A stretch of DNA of 64,000 bases from a virus, in the IMG/VR virus record IMGVR_UViG_3300020581_000010, positions 1 through 64,000 of that record. The stretch is one strand, 5' to 3'. The notes below the pieces were generated by a model, which worked only from the letters and a program-made list of their open reading frames with translations, was not told the origin of the DNA and searched no databases. Shown piece after piece: positions 16,375 through 25,238 of the stretch. Positions within the stretch are counted from its first letter, which is position 1. Each line of letters starts with the position of its first letter. Made by a program: the position numbers and the translations under genes.

Positions 16375-16707
16375 CTACTGAGAATTGACCTTGACCGCCC
16401 ACGGCCCGGAAGTGACGTGCCCCGAGTCGTCCATGAACTCCTCGCGGACCACGGCGACGGGGCGTCCCCTGTGGTCGGTCCAACGCCCCTCGCGGACGAA
16501 CTTCACCCCACCGTCAGCGTTGCCGAGTTCCGTGGTGGCTGACTTGGCACGCACTTCAGCGTCTGGGACAGTGCCGTCAAATTTGTCGTCGGCGACAATT
16601 TTGGCTGGCTCTTTCAGTGCCGCGAATGTATCGTCCGTCTGCTTGGTCCAGTCGGCGTTCTCGTCTGTAGCGTCAGGCGAAGGGAACTCACTTGTGGAAC
16701 TGCTCAT
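16375..16707 (-). CDS. small protein between the ART giant and capsid genes
   Basis: 110 residues starting MSSSTSEFPSPDATDENADW behind GGAGGGCCGACCT; the start lies within the end of the giant gene. The C-terminal part (VKFVREGRWTDHRGRPVAVVREEFMDDSGH) forms a compact beta-like module. No family recognised. Head morphogenesis cluster by position. Confidence 0.55.
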   Translation of the reverse strand: MSSSTSEFPSPDATDENADWTKQTDDTFAALKEPAKIVADDKFDGTVPDAEVRAKSATTELGNADGGVKFVREGRWTDHRGRPVAVVREEFMDDSGHVTSGPWAVKVNSQ

Positions 16708-19700
16708 AGGTCGGCCCTCCACTCTGTGATCCGGCAAAAGTGTTCGTGGCGAGATCAATCTTCGGTGCGATGTGAGTCCACGCTGCCGTGTTGCACTTGA
16801 TTTTTCCGCCGAGTACGACGCACTCGGCTTCGGTCAGGCACCCTGCCCCTGTTAAGGCTGTTGAGAACACTCTTTCGATTGGAACCCGCACGGCGATCAT
16901 CATGCAGTTTTTCTTGGAGTTGTTCCTTGAACTGTCCGCGAAATAATGGGCCGTGTCGAAACTCGTGCTGAATGACGACAGCGGTTGCAACGCTGTCTCA
17001 GCACCATCTTGCGATGTCCACTTCTCCTCAATCTTTCCGCCCTCAAGCTTCATGCCGCGATATAGGACTAGTTCCTTGATGCCTGCCTTCTTGAAAAACT
17101 CCTGCGTGTTCTCGTAAGTCGCTTCGAGATAAGCGTGGATGATGCCGCTGTACTTCTCACGCATCTCTTCCGTCTTGTCTTGCAACGCGATTTCCTTTTT
17201 GCTGCCGCTCGGCCCGACGTAATTGAAACTGTCCTTGACGTTGAAAAATTCCTTGGCTCCGCCTTGAATAGCACGCGACAAGGCATTGTGATCGTTGGAC
17301 GATTCCGCCCAGTTGTTGACGAGTACGGCGACGGCACCTTTGAGAGCGTCTTCTTCGTCTACCACGTCTTCCCAATGCTCCTCGTTGTACTCTTCGACAA
17401 GGGCTTCCGCTTCGGCCTCTACCGGAGTGCCAGCGTACTTTTTGCTGAGGATTTCAGCGATCTGCTGCGTCAGATTTGCTTTAGCGTGTGCTCTCATCCC
17501 ATGCGTTGCTTCAATGTTGCCCTTCGCGTCCACGGTGGATTCGTGGTCCCCTTCGTCTCTGGCGAATTTCTTGAACCACTCGCCCATGATCCGGTTCATC
17601 CCACCGTTAGACGATTGCTCTTTCAGTGATTGCAGGAAGGAAGCGTTCGTGTCGGGACTGCCTTCCGCCTTTTTTTTTTCGCTCGCCTCTTCCTTCTCCC
17701 CTCCCTTGCCTTGCTGCCGAGTCCAGATTTTGCCGCCCTTTGGGCCTTCGCCTGAGTAGGTCCAGCCTTCGCCGGGTGGAGTGGGGCCGTGGTACTCTTC
17801 GGCCTTGAGGGTGAAGCCGGCAGCTGATTTGTTGCTGGATTCGGTCCCGCGAAAAGCACCCTTATCTCTTTTCAGAATCCTAGCCGCGACAGAATCCTTG
17901 TCTCTCCAGTCCGAGACCCCGACATCTTTAGCCAGCTTCTCGCGTACACCCTTGGGTTGCGTGTCCAAGAGTTTGACAATCTGTGCATGCACGTCGGCGT
18001 CAGGCTCGCCCTTCTTCATGTCGTACTTGATGAAATCGTGCAGTGCCGTCCAAGTTTCCGGTAGCTTGCGAGGTGCGGGCGGTTGTTCGCGTTGTGGTGA
18101 AGGCTCAGGTTCCTTCTGTGCAATCTTGTTCCCGTGTTTGTCGTAGCCTTCTCCGAACGGATTGAATTCCTCTCGTTTGGTTCCGATGCCGTTTCTGCCC
18201 ATGAACTCGGCAGCAGCTTTACCGATAGACTCGGCGTTTGCCCCGCGTCCGATCATGACTGTCCCGTATGTGTTCTCTTTGTCGGACGGACTCATTTCCC
18301 GATGAACGTCCGACATGTTGCGGACTTCGTTCCACACCTTCAATTCGATTTGCTTCTGGTTAGCGAGAGAAATCAGGAGGCTTTTGAATTCCGTTGGCTT
18401 CATGTCGGGAGCAATCTTTCGCTTGAGTTCGGCATACAGATGGTCCGTCCTTGCCAGACCGTCACCGTGAACGTCTGACGCTGCGAATGCTCCGACTATT
18501 GATCGTCCTAAACTTTCGGCATCGTGAGGCTGGCCCTGTGATTGCTTTTTCTCGCCACTATGTTCGGCGGGTCCGCTTTCCGGCTCTCCCTGATGCTGCC
18601 AAATTTTGCCGCCTTTTGGGCCTTCACCCGTCTGCACCCATCCTTCGCCGGGCGGATTAGGCCCATGATACTCCGCTGCCTTCCACCCCTTCCGCACCTC
18701 GACAGGCTTCCGCGAGTCCATGCTGATCGTGCTGCCGTTCGACAAGTGCAGGATGATCGTGTTCTGCTTGCGTTCCCGCTGCGTCACCTTGGCGAACTCG
18801 CCCGTCTTCGGGTCTTTCACGTCGTTCCCCGCCCGCACGTTGTTGATGTGCGTGGACACCGGCCTCGGCTTCGGAGTCACTGAAGAAGTCTGCGGCAACG
18901 GCGGAACGGCTGTCGGTTCAGGCGTCTTCGCCGTGCCGGGCATGGCTGCTTGCTGCCTCTCGGCGACGGCCTTGTCCCGCTTGGCCTTGAGGGCTTTCTG
19001 CAAGAGGTCGCGGTTCAGGGAAGTGTTCGCCACCTGATTGCTGCCCCACGAGTGCGGGTTGCTCTCCCTCAGCGTCACGCCTAAACGCTTGGCGAACTGG
19101 TTGAACTCGCCGTGGCTCAGTCCTTCCGAACTCTTGACGATGCCGTCGATGTCATGGTCCGTCACCTGAGACGGTCGTGCCGCCAGCTTGTTCCGCAGTG
19201 CGTCCGCATGGTCAATGGCGAATGGCACAGGAGAGTCATTGCGTCTCAGCGGCGCCTTCTGCCAGTCGTGCCGCTGCCTCAAGTGTGGGTACTTGTTGAG
19301 GATCGCGTCGGGGACGGGGATGCCTTCCTTGACCGCCTCATACGCTGAAATTTTCTCGGCCTGAATGTCTATCTCACGCTGAGTCGGGGGATGGTCGTAG
19401 GTCGCTACCCTGACATTGCCACGCATAAGCACGTTAGGCTTGTCGGGGTTGACCGATAGGCCGATCTGATGCGGCGACTTGAGCCACGGTTTCACCGGCG
19501 GCGGGTGCTCCTGCTCGCGGGCCTGCTCCTCAGGTGTGCCGGTGGGAACCTGTCGTTCCCGCTCGTAGAGATTGGATTCGGGGTCTTGCGGTGGCTCTGG
19601 CAACGGCACGCGGGGTCCGCCGCCGCCGTACTTGGCAGCATTCGGGTGCGTGTGCAGCAACGCACGTGGGGCGGGTTCTCTCTCTGGTTCAGGCGTGCCT

Positions 19701-21406
19701 AGCGGCCTGTCCCCTGCTTCGCGTGCCCGCTCGTCTTCCTGACGCTGCCGCTGCTCTTGGAACTTCCTTTCGGCCTCCGGGTCTTCCTTGACGGGATTGA
19801 GTTCCAGCCGACGCCTGCCGAGTTCGTTGTTCACGATGTCGCGTGCGGTCAGGACGACGTTCTGGTCCTTATCGTTGCCGTACCACCCCTCGACGCCTAA
19901 CTCCCTGCCGGCCTTCTGGAGGGCGTCTCCCGACAGTCCCCTGAGAGCGGCTTGCACCTTGACCTGCAACTCGCGGATGGTGCCGCTTATCAGCCCTTCC
20001 TCCGTCCCCTTGTTAGCTGAGAGTATGCCCCGCACGTCCTCCGCGACGCCGGGGACGGTCTTGGTCGGTGCCGCTGGCTTCTCGCCTTGTGGTTGCCCGC
20101 TGTGCCGCCACAGCTTGCCGCCTCGCGGTCCCTCTCCAGCGAATTCCCATCCTTCGCCGGGGGATTCGGGCTGGTGCCTCACTTCGTCCTTGAGTGTGAA
20201 GGACTTCGCCGTGATACCTTCGCTCCCTTGCTCCCACTCCGCGAGCAAGTCCTTGACTAGCTGCTCGGCCAACTCGTTGATCTGTGCGTCCGTCAGTCGG
20301 TCGAATCCCTTGGTAGACATCGACTCGCGGGCACGCTTGTAGACTTCGGCGATCACGATGAACGGGACGGCCGTCAGTGCAGTTTGACCAGGCACCCATA
20401 CGGGCACGCCGAACGCTGCACCTACTCCGGTCACTCCCCACGACAGGATGTTAGCCGCCCCGAAGATTCCGAGAGCTTGGCGACGACCATAACGAGCCTC
20501 CAGCCTCTTGAACATGCCAGCCGATACTGACCGCATCTTGCGTCCTGCCGCACCGGCCGCACGCATGGTCTTCTTGCCGCCCTCGACTATCTTCGCGGCG
20601 ATGTCGTCCGCGTGGTGCATAGCGTTGCGGATGCGTGGAGAGCGGCGGATAGCTGACGCCATGCTCCACTGGTGCTTGCCGTTGCTCTTGGGTTGTTTGC
20701 CGGGGGACCAGATTTTCCCGCCGCGTGGTCCTTCGCTCACGAGGTGCCAGTTGTCGCCCGGCGGCTTGGGTCCGTGGTACTCGGCAGACTTCGCGGTGAA
20801 GGATTTTGCAGTCTTCCGCTGTCTCTTTACGGCAGTCCACTTGCCCCACTCGTTGTTCCACGCGAGTTGGAACTTACTCCCGTCGTCCGCCATCTCCTTG
20901 TTAGCGACCGCGATGTCTTCGGCAGTGTAGTCCCTGAATTCAGGGTCGTTGAATGTCTGGACATAGGATGCCGAGATGGTGTCACCTACCATCTTGCGGG
21001 CCTGCTCAAAGTATTCACGGTCGCCCATGTCGGGCTTTCCCGTCAGAGGGTTCGTGACCAGCACTGACCGTTCGCCGACGAGACTTCCGAGGTCTCGCAA
21101 GTGCATCGCGTTCCAGCCACCCTTGCCATCGGGAACAAGGCGGAATTTGCTGCCGTCGTCGCGGAGTTTCTGGTTCGCCTCGCGGGCGTCCTTAGCTGTT
21201 GCCATCGGGTTCTTGCGGAAGGATTCGACAGCAGCATTAACCGGATCATCTGCGGGTGGCTTTTTGAGCGTCGGCTCGCCGCCGGGGATAGAATCTGTCC
21301 GTTTCCAAATCTTGCCGCCCTTCGGTCCTTCCCCAGACAATACCCATCCCTCACCAGGCGGGGTCGGCCCGTGATACTCGGCAGCTTTTTCGATAGTTGC
21401 GAGCAC
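16688..21406 (-). CDS. 1572-residue repeat protein with C-terminal ADP-ribosyltransferase
   Basis: Five copies of a 25-residue motif (E-Y-H-G-P-x-P-P-G-E-G-W ... G-E-G-P-(K/R)-G-G-K-(I/L)-W) start near residues 10, 209, 408, 912 and 1204 and divide the protein into five modules. Between them: two related DDGSKF modules (60-105, 155-195), a hydrophobic segment (310-360), Pro/Glu-rich linkers (540-650), and winged-helix-like segments (965-1070). Residues about 1410-1560 form an R-S-E class mono-ADP-ribosyltransferase: LVLYRG (Arg1450), SSFSTS (STS at 1480-1482) and LTEAECVVL (Glu1526, Glu1528, the ExE catalytic turn). GTG start two bases after the protease stop. A location between protease and capsid suggests packaging into the head and injection, as with T4 Alt. 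Family of the repeat not recognised. Confidence 0.82.
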   Translation of the reverse strand: MLATIEKAAEYHGPTPPGEGWVLSGEGPKGGKIWKRTDSIPGGEPTLKKPPADDPVNAAVESFRKNPMATAKDAREANQKLRDDGSKFRLVPDGKGGWNAMHLRDLGSLVGERSVLVTNPLTGKPDMGDREYFEQARKMVGDTISASYVQTFNDPEFRDYTAEDIAVANKEMADDGSKFQLAWNNEWGKWTAVKRQRKTAKSFTAKSAEYHGPKPPGDNWHLVSEGPRGGKIWSPGKQPKSNGKHQWSMASAIRRSPRIRNAMHHADDIAAKIVEGGKKTMRAAGAAGRKMRSVSAGMFKRLEARYGRRQALGIFGAANILSWGVTGVGAAFGVPVWVPGQTALTAVPFIVIAEVYKRARESMSTKGFDRLTDAQINELAEQLVKDLLAEWEQGSEGITAKSFTLKDEVRHQPESPGEGWEFAGEGPRGGKLWRHSGQPQGEKPAAPTKTVPGVAEDVRGILSANKGTEEGLISGTIRELQVKVQAALRGLSGDALQKAGRELGVEGWYGNDKDQNVVLTARDIVNNELGRRRLELNPVKEDPEAERKFQEQRQRQEDERAREAGDRPLGTPEPEREPAPRALLHTHPNAAKYGGGGPRVPLPEPPQDPESNLYERERQVPTGTPEEQAREQEHPPPVKPWLKSPHQIGLSVNPDKPNVLMRGNVRVATYDHPPTQREIDIQAEKISAYEAVKEGIPVPDAILNKYPHLRQRHDWQKAPLRRNDSPVPFAIDHADALRNKLAARPSQVTDHDIDGIVKSSEGLSHGEFNQFAKRLGVTLRESNPHSWGSNQVANTSLNRDLLQKALKAKRDKAVAERQQAAMPGTAKTPEPTAVPPLPQTSSVTPKPRPVSTHINNVRAGNDVKDPKTGEFAKVTQRERKQNTIILHLSNGSTISMDSRKPVEVRKGWKAAEYHGPNPPGEGWVQTGEGPKGGKIWQHQGEPESGPAEHSGEKKQSQGQPHDAESLGRSIVGAFAASDVHGDGLARTDHLYAELKRKIAPDMKPTEFKSLLISLANQKQIELKVWNEVRNMSDVHREMSPSDKENTYGTVMIGRGANAESIGKAAAEFMGRNGIGTKREEFNPFGEGYDKHGNKIAQKEPEPSPQREQPPAPRKLPETWTALHDFIKYDMKKGEPDADVHAQIVKLLDTQPKGVREKLAKDVGVSDWRDKDSVAARILKRDKGAFRGTESSNKSAAGFTLKAEEYHGPTPPGEGWTYSGEGPKGGKIWTRQQGKGGEKEEASEKKKAEGSPDTNASFLQSLKEQSSNGGMNRIMGEWFKKFARDEGDHESTVDAKGNIEATHGMRAHAKANLTQQIAEILSKKYAGTPVEAEAEALVEEYNEEHWEDVVDEEDALKGAVAVLVNNWAESSNDHNALSRAIQGGAKEFFNVKDSFNYVGPSGSKKEIALQDKTEEMREKYSGIIHAYLEATYENTQEFFKKAGIKELVLYRGMKLEGGKIEEKWTSQDGAETALQPLSSFSTSFDTAHYFADSSRNNSKKNCMMIAVRVPIERVFSTALTGAGCLTEAECVVLGGKIKCNTAAWTHIAPKIDLATNTFAGSQSGGPTYEQFHK
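17723..21379 (-). repeat. five EYHGP...GEGPKGGKIW motif repeats in the giant gene
   Basis: Copies at about 21305-21379, 20708-20782, 20108-20185, 18599-18673 and 17723-17797. Invariant or nearly so: Gly-Pro-(K/R)-Gly-Gly-Lys-(I/L)-Trp, preceded by P-G-(E/D)-x-W. Copies 2, 3 and 5 are preceded by a Lys-Ser/Phe-Thr stretch (AKSFTAK, AKSFTLK, GFTLK). The regular placement at domain borders suggests processing sites, packaging tags or small folded linkers. Confidence 0.8.
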
Positions 21407-21407
21407 G

Positions 21408-23036
21408 TTACACCGTCAGACTGGATTCAGCTTCGGTGAGAAAATCCGCCGCCTTCGCCGTGATTGCTTCGTGTACCTTCCCCTTGCCGTCGTCACGTAC
21501 CACGTCACCCTCTTTGTTACCGTGGTTCACCCCGCAACCCGCGAGCGTTGACCTTGCCCACACGTAGAGCCGGTGCTGGCGGTAGGGGGTAACGAGCGTC
21601 TGCCGTCCGTCGTCCGCGACGTGCAGGAAGTGGTGGTGTTTCTTCTCGGCGTCGGTCAGTTCCAACGCCCCTTCAAGTGCGACCGTCGCGGGTTTCTGCT
21701 CCTTGCTGGTGATGGACTTCTCTTGCTTGGGAAGTTCCGCGATGTTGGCGGTCAGCGGGTAGGTGAGGACTTCGTTGCCGTCCCACTTCGCGGGCTTCGT
21801 CTTGTCCCACGGGTAGGGGAACGAGAACTTGCCGGCAGCGGTCTGGATGTCCAAGACCCCAGCTTTCTTGTCGCGGCTGACGACTTGGATTTCCTGCGGC
21901 TGGAGGGACGTGTTGCCGCCCATCCACAGTTGCAAATTGTCGTAGTCCCAGTTCTCGCGGGGTCGGACAACGAGAACCACCTTGTCTCCGAAGTGTCCGC
22001 AATACTCGGCCTGCATGTCGTCCGGCAGTCCGTCAATGGAGAACTGTCCCGCGATGTTCACTTGGGGGATGCTGTTGCGTGGGACGCCGTTGCGGGCACG
22101 CGGCATGTCTCCGGAGGGGCCGGCAGCTCCCATGCTGCGGTCGAGGGAGTCGCGTGCGAGGTCGATGGTGCGGTTCGGGTTCGATGGTTCCATTGGGATG
22201 CTCTTTTGGGTGATACCTGGGACTGAGACGGATACGGGGCGGTTCAGGTGGTAGCCGAGCTGCTCGAAGGACTTTCGGATCACGGGGTCGAGCGGGTCGC
22301 CCTCAAGTTTCTTGCGGCCCAGCAGAGTCAGCACGGCGTCAGGGTTCATGCCTGCCGGAACCCACGATCCCTCGACCATCGCACATCGCTCGATGAACCG
22401 GCCCGGCTTCGGCAGCCCGGCGTCCGGTTCGGGCGGCAGCTTGCGGACGATCAAGTCCTTGAAGGCGATGCTGTTCGCCCTGAGTACGCGGGCCTTGACC
22501 AGCGAGTAGCACTGCACGGCGAACGCGGTCTTGTTGTGGAAAAAAGTCTTCTGCGTGATGACCTGGGAATCGACATCCTTCCAGACGCAGTACTTGCCGT
22601 CCGGCGATTCGCTGACCCCCACTGGGAACGGGGACCACTTGCCGTGGTCGTACAGGATGATCGGGTTACTCTGATGTTCGGTGGTGACGACCCCGCCAAC
22701 GTCTACCACGTCGCCCACCCAATCGCGGCGGTTCGTGCAGAGGATGCCGATGGCGGACATCTCCCCGTCGTCGGTGGACACGTCCATGAGGTCGCTGTTG
22801 AGGCTGACCAGCCCGTCTACTTCCGACTCTTCGGAGGTGTTGTAGAGCTTGTAGGTGTAGGCCTTGACCGACTGAACGTCGTGGCACCCGCAGGCCGACT
22901 TGGCGGTGACGGAGGCGAGTCCCCATAACTGGTTGCACAGGGCTGTGCGGTCCTCTGCCGACAGTCCAGCGAGTTCAGGATGCAATTGGCACCTCGACAA
23001 AAACTGGTGCGGAGTCTCATCGGGCAATCGCTGCAT
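21408..23036 (-). CDS. prohead protease (S78/U35-like) with long C-terminal extension
   Basis: 542 residues. Residues 100-215 carry the HK97 prohead protease pattern: DWVGDVVDVGGV, NPIILYDHGKWSPFPVG (catalytic His in LYDH) and VLRANSIAFKDLIVRKLP (the Ser in the position of the VSIGF/VSI motif). Typical proteases are about 200-230 residues, so over 300 residues follow, including RPRENWDYDNLQLWMGG and a His-rich KKHHHFLH segment whose role is unknown. CAGCGGAGGCGAC precedes the ATG. It is immediately upstream of the giant ART gene and may process it as well as the capsid protein. Confidence 0.75.
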   Translation of the reverse strand: MQRLPDETPHQFLSRCQLHPELAGLSAEDRTALCNQLWGLASVTAKSACGCHDVQSVKAYTYKLYNTSEESEVDGLVSLNSDLMDVSTDDGEMSAIGILCTNRRDWVGDVVDVGGVVTTEHQSNPIILYDHGKWSPFPVGVSESPDGKYCVWKDVDSQVITQKTFFHNKTAFAVQCYSLVKARVLRANSIAFKDLIVRKLPPEPDAGLPKPGRFIERCAMVEGSWVPAGMNPDAVLTLLGRKKLEGDPLDPVIRKSFEQLGYHLNRPVSVSVPGITQKSIPMEPSNPNRTIDLARDSLDRSMGAAGPSGDMPRARNGVPRNSIPQVNIAGQFSIDGLPDDMQAEYCGHFGDKVVLVVRPRENWDYDNLQLWMGGNTSLQPQEIQVVSRDKKAGVLDIQTAAGKFSFPYPWDKTKPAKWDGNEVLTYPLTANIAELPKQEKSITSKEQKPATVALEGALELTDAEKKHHHFLHVADDGRQTLVTPYRQHRLYVWARSTLAGCGVNHGNKEGDVVRDDGKGKVHEAITAKAADFLTEAESSLTV

Positions 23037-23253
23037 GTCGCCTCCGCTGTGGAAAGATGCAATCGGCGAAATGATCGGCAGACACGCCTAGGGCCTTGGC
23101 TATTCTCAGTCCGATTGACAGGCTCGGGGCCTTGCTCCCCATTTCGAGGTAGCACAGGTGCGAGCGGGAGCAGCCTGCCAGCCGTGCGAGGTCTTTCTGC
23201 TGGAGGCCACGGTCTTCGCGTAACTTGCGGAGTTTCGCACAATAGGCAATCAT
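23017..23253 (-). CDS. XRE-family HTH repressor (leftward)
   Basis: 78 residues. LRKLREDRGLQQKDLARLAGCSRSHLCYLE is a Cro/C1-type helix-turn-helix, followed by the usual SIGLRIAKALGVSADHF. It is the first gene of the leftward head operon and overlaps the protease start by 20 bases. With the rightward XRE gene at 23670 it brackets a divergent regulatory region, as in lysis-lysogeny switches. Confidence 0.82.
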   Translation of the reverse strand: MIAYCAKLRKLREDRGLQQKDLARLAGCSRSHLCYLEMGSKAPSLSIGLRIAKALGVSADHFADCIFPQRRRHAAIAR

Positions 23254-23355
23254 TCCCGAAGCCTATCGCAAACGGCAGCGGAATTCCAGCATGATCAGAA
23301 GATAGCCAACACTAACATAACTTTGACAATTCCGCAAGAATCCTTGTGGGCACGC

Positions 23356-23384
23356 TTGACTATATGGACAACCTAGTCTATATT
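23356..23384 (+). promoter_or_regulatory. rightward sigma70-type promoter
   Basis: TTGACT, 17 bases, TATATT. This is the best consensus promoter in the window. The predicted transcript begins near 23391 and carries the 23430 gene (GGGGATGGACG ribosome site) and the second XRE gene. The spacer and flanks are AT-rich compared with surrounding DNA, and repressor sites are likely here. Confidence 0.8.
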
Positions 23385-23429
23385 TGAGTGTGTGAGGGGA
23401 ACGATACTCAAACGCGAAGGGGATGGACG

Positions 23430-23663
23430 ATGCAAACGCTGATGCCACCAATCGGAACTTCTGTTCAATGCTGGTTCGGGTCGCACACCTATCGCGGCGT
23501 GGTCAGCAAGAATGGGAAGGTCGCACCGCATGTCAGATTCAAACTCAAGAATGGACGTGTAATCGAAGGCAGGGCGACAATTTTACCTCACGGTGCTGCG
23601 ACCGGAGTTGCCTACCGTGGCTATTTGGCCCAAATGTATCATCCGACCTCTTACGGAAAGTAG
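23430..23663 (+). CDS. small early protein, SH3-like beta barrel likely
   Basis: 77 residues starting MQTLMPPIGTSVQCWFGSHT. The strand pattern (SVQCWFGSHTYRGVVSKNGKV, VRFKLKNGRVIEGRATIL) looks like a small SH3-type barrel with basic residues. First gene behind the strong rightward promoter, just before a repressor gene. Function unknown. Confidence 0.6.
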   Translation: MQTLMPPIGTSVQCWFGSHTYRGVVSKNGKVAPHVRFKLKNGRVIEGRATILPHGAATGVAYRGYLAQMYHPTSYGK

Positions 23664-23669
23664 AACCCA

Positions 23670-23885
23670 ATGCCCGAATCCATCGGCCAGCGTCTCAAGC
23701 GACTGCGGCTCGCGTCCAAGCTGAGTCAGGCTAAGGTGGCCAAGGCGTCCGGCCTGTGCCTCAAGACCCTGTGCCGCATCGAACGAGATGAGAACGTCCC
23801 CACCATCTACTCGGCACGAGCGATTGCTGGGGTGCTGGGGATCGGACTTGAGGAATTTGTTGGAGAGCGTGAACTGGTGCAGTAG
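23670..23885 (+). CDS. XRE-family HTH repressor (rightward)
   Basis: 71 residues. GQRLKRLRLASKLSQAKVAKASGLCLKTLCRIERDE is a complete Cro/C1 helix-turn-helix with the standard IERDENVPTIYSARAIAGVLGI continuation. Lies seven bases after the preceding gene and is co-transcribed from the promoter at 23356. It probably represses the head operon, its own promoter, or both. Confidence 0.82.
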   Translation: MPESIGQRLKRLRLASKLSQAKVAKASGLCLKTLCRIERDENVPTIYSARAIAGVLGIGLEEFVGERELVQ

Positions 23886-23899
23886 TCAGGAGTCTACCC

Positions 23900-24601
23900 A
23901 TGATCGCTATCGAACGCCGTCGCAACATGAAAGCCGAGAGCTGTAGGGCTTGCGGGAAATTCTGCGAAGCTGGCGATGGATTCCTTTACAGGGACACCCA
24001 TACGCATCGTCGCAATCGCTACACCGGACGCTTTCTTTGGTTCGTCAAGTGCGTGGATTGCCATGAAGGCAACAAGACCAAGGGAATCGTTGCGGCCGAA
24101 AAATATGCGGCCGCTCACGCGAGCGACCCGGTCGTTCGTCCGTGGTCATTGTCCCAAGTTAGGAAGTGGAGCGTGGAGCGAATTGAACACAAAGACGATG
24201 TTGCCATACGAATTGAATCAGCGACTTTTGCCGGGATCATCAGCTATCGGGACCGGATCAACAGCAGCTTTCGTGCCCCGACTGGCTACGCGATGGAGCA
24301 ATACGAATTCGCTGGAAAGCCTCTTTCCCGCAATGCGGCTGACGAGTTGACGAATCGCGTCCTTCCGATCATCAACGCGGTCAACAGTGAGGAGCGGGCG
24401 TCCGGAGAAATCGCCGCCGCGAAACTGGTTGCTGCTGGTGCCGTAGTTTCCAAGCATTGCTGCGGATTTTGCTGGAACGTCGAATTCAAGGGCGGAAGAT
24501 TTACCCTTTGGGGGTGCGTCAACGGCAACAACAAAATGTCTGGGATCATCAACGGCAAATGGGTCGAAACGACGGCCGAAAATCTGATTAGGGTTGAATA
24601 G
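23900..24601 (+). CDS. early zinc-finger protein, unknown
   Basis: 233 residues behind AGGAGTCTACCC. The N-terminus has CRACGKFC...CVDC, a likely zinc site, and the C-terminal part has HCCGFCWNVEFKGG. The middle is mixed alpha/beta. Same early operon as the XRE gene. No family recognised. Confidence 0.62.
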   Translation: MIAIERRRNMKAESCRACGKFCEAGDGFLYRDTHTHRRNRYTGRFLWFVKCVDCHEGNKTKGIVAAEKYAAAHASDPVVRPWSLSQVRKWSVERIEHKDDVAIRIESATFAGIISYRDRINSSFRAPTGYAMEQYEFAGKPLSRNAADELTNRVLPIINAVNSEERASGEIAAAKLVAAGAVVSKHCCGFCWNVEFKGGRFTLWGCVNGNNKMSGIINGKWVETTAENLIRVE

Positions 24602-24622
24602 TCCGGTCACTTAAACAAAACA

Positions 24623-24656
24623 GCCCCCGGTTTATCCGCCAAGACTCACCGGGGGC
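24623..24656. terminator. GC-rich hairpin after the 233-residue gene
   Basis: Arms GCCCCCGGT and ACCGGGGGC pair over 9 bp with a 16-base loop. On the plus strand no T run follows. On the minus strand it is followed by TGTTTTGTTT, so it could stop antisense transcription or act on both strands. It lies between 24601 and the next gene at 24676. Confidence 0.4.
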
Positions 24657-24675
24657 CTAACAGGAGTGTCACGAG

Positions 24676-24843
24676 ATGTCATTATGCAAGCACAACTACT
24701 CCGAAGCAATCGAAAACCAGCCTGCCGATGAAACTGTCGACGCCGAGTGGCAAGCGTTCCAGCAGCAGCAGGCGGAAGAGATGTTCGCGGACGCGGCGTA
24801 TGTCGAGGAGATGGAACGGCACTTTAACAAGATTGGATGGTGA
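24676..24843 (+). CDS. 55-residue acidic early protein
   Basis: Starts MSLCKHNYSEAIENQ with AGGAG upstream and ends ERHFNKIGW. Highly acidic and Gln-rich (WQAFQQQQAEEMFADAAYVEEME), helical. Three bases before the next gene. Small acidic early phage proteins often act as inhibitors or DNA mimics, but nothing here proves that. Confidence 0.6.
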   Translation: MSLCKHNYSEAIENQPADETVDAEWQAFQQQQAEEMFADAAYVEEMERHFNKIGW

Positions 24844-24846
24844 ACC

Positions 24847-25233
24847 GTGGCCGAACGAAACCCGATGCAACCGATTGTCGTGAGCAATGACGTTGTTCGC
24901 TTCAAGGCAAACCGGATCGTGCGGAAGTTGTTGGATGTCGCAACCAGAGCCGGCGTATACGACCTGAACCACATCGCGGCGGACAGGGAGTTCTCGCAAG
25001 ACGACCGGGCTCAATTCGCCCAGCTGATCGGCTACAGTGTGACCGGCTACCACGAACTTAGTCACATCAGCGACCAACATTGCAAGGAAGCGACTGACGC
25101 CGCACAAGCTAAATGGCCCGGCTTCAAGGCGTGCCGAGACATGGGGTGCAAAATCCACTGCGGCGTTGAACTTGAGGTCCGTGGAAGCGTGATTGAGCCA
25201 TCGAAAATGTTACTCGGCGAATGCGACGATTGA
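24847..25233 (+). CDS. early protein, unknown
   Basis: 128 residues with GTG start (MAERNPMQPIVVSN). Helical in the first 80 residues (RFKANRIVRKLLDVATRAG, FSQDDRAQFAQLIGYSVTGYHEL), Cys-containing C-terminal part (ACRDMGCKIHCGVELEV). It ends six bases before a convergent minus-strand gene. No family recognised. Confidence 0.6.
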   Translation: MAERNPMQPIVVSNDVVRFKANRIVRKLLDVATRAGVYDLNHIAADREFSQDDRAQFAQLIGYSVTGYHELSHISDQHCKEATDAAQAKWPGFKACRDMGCKIHCGVELEVRGSVIEPSKMLLGECDD

Positions 25234-25238
25234 TCCCG

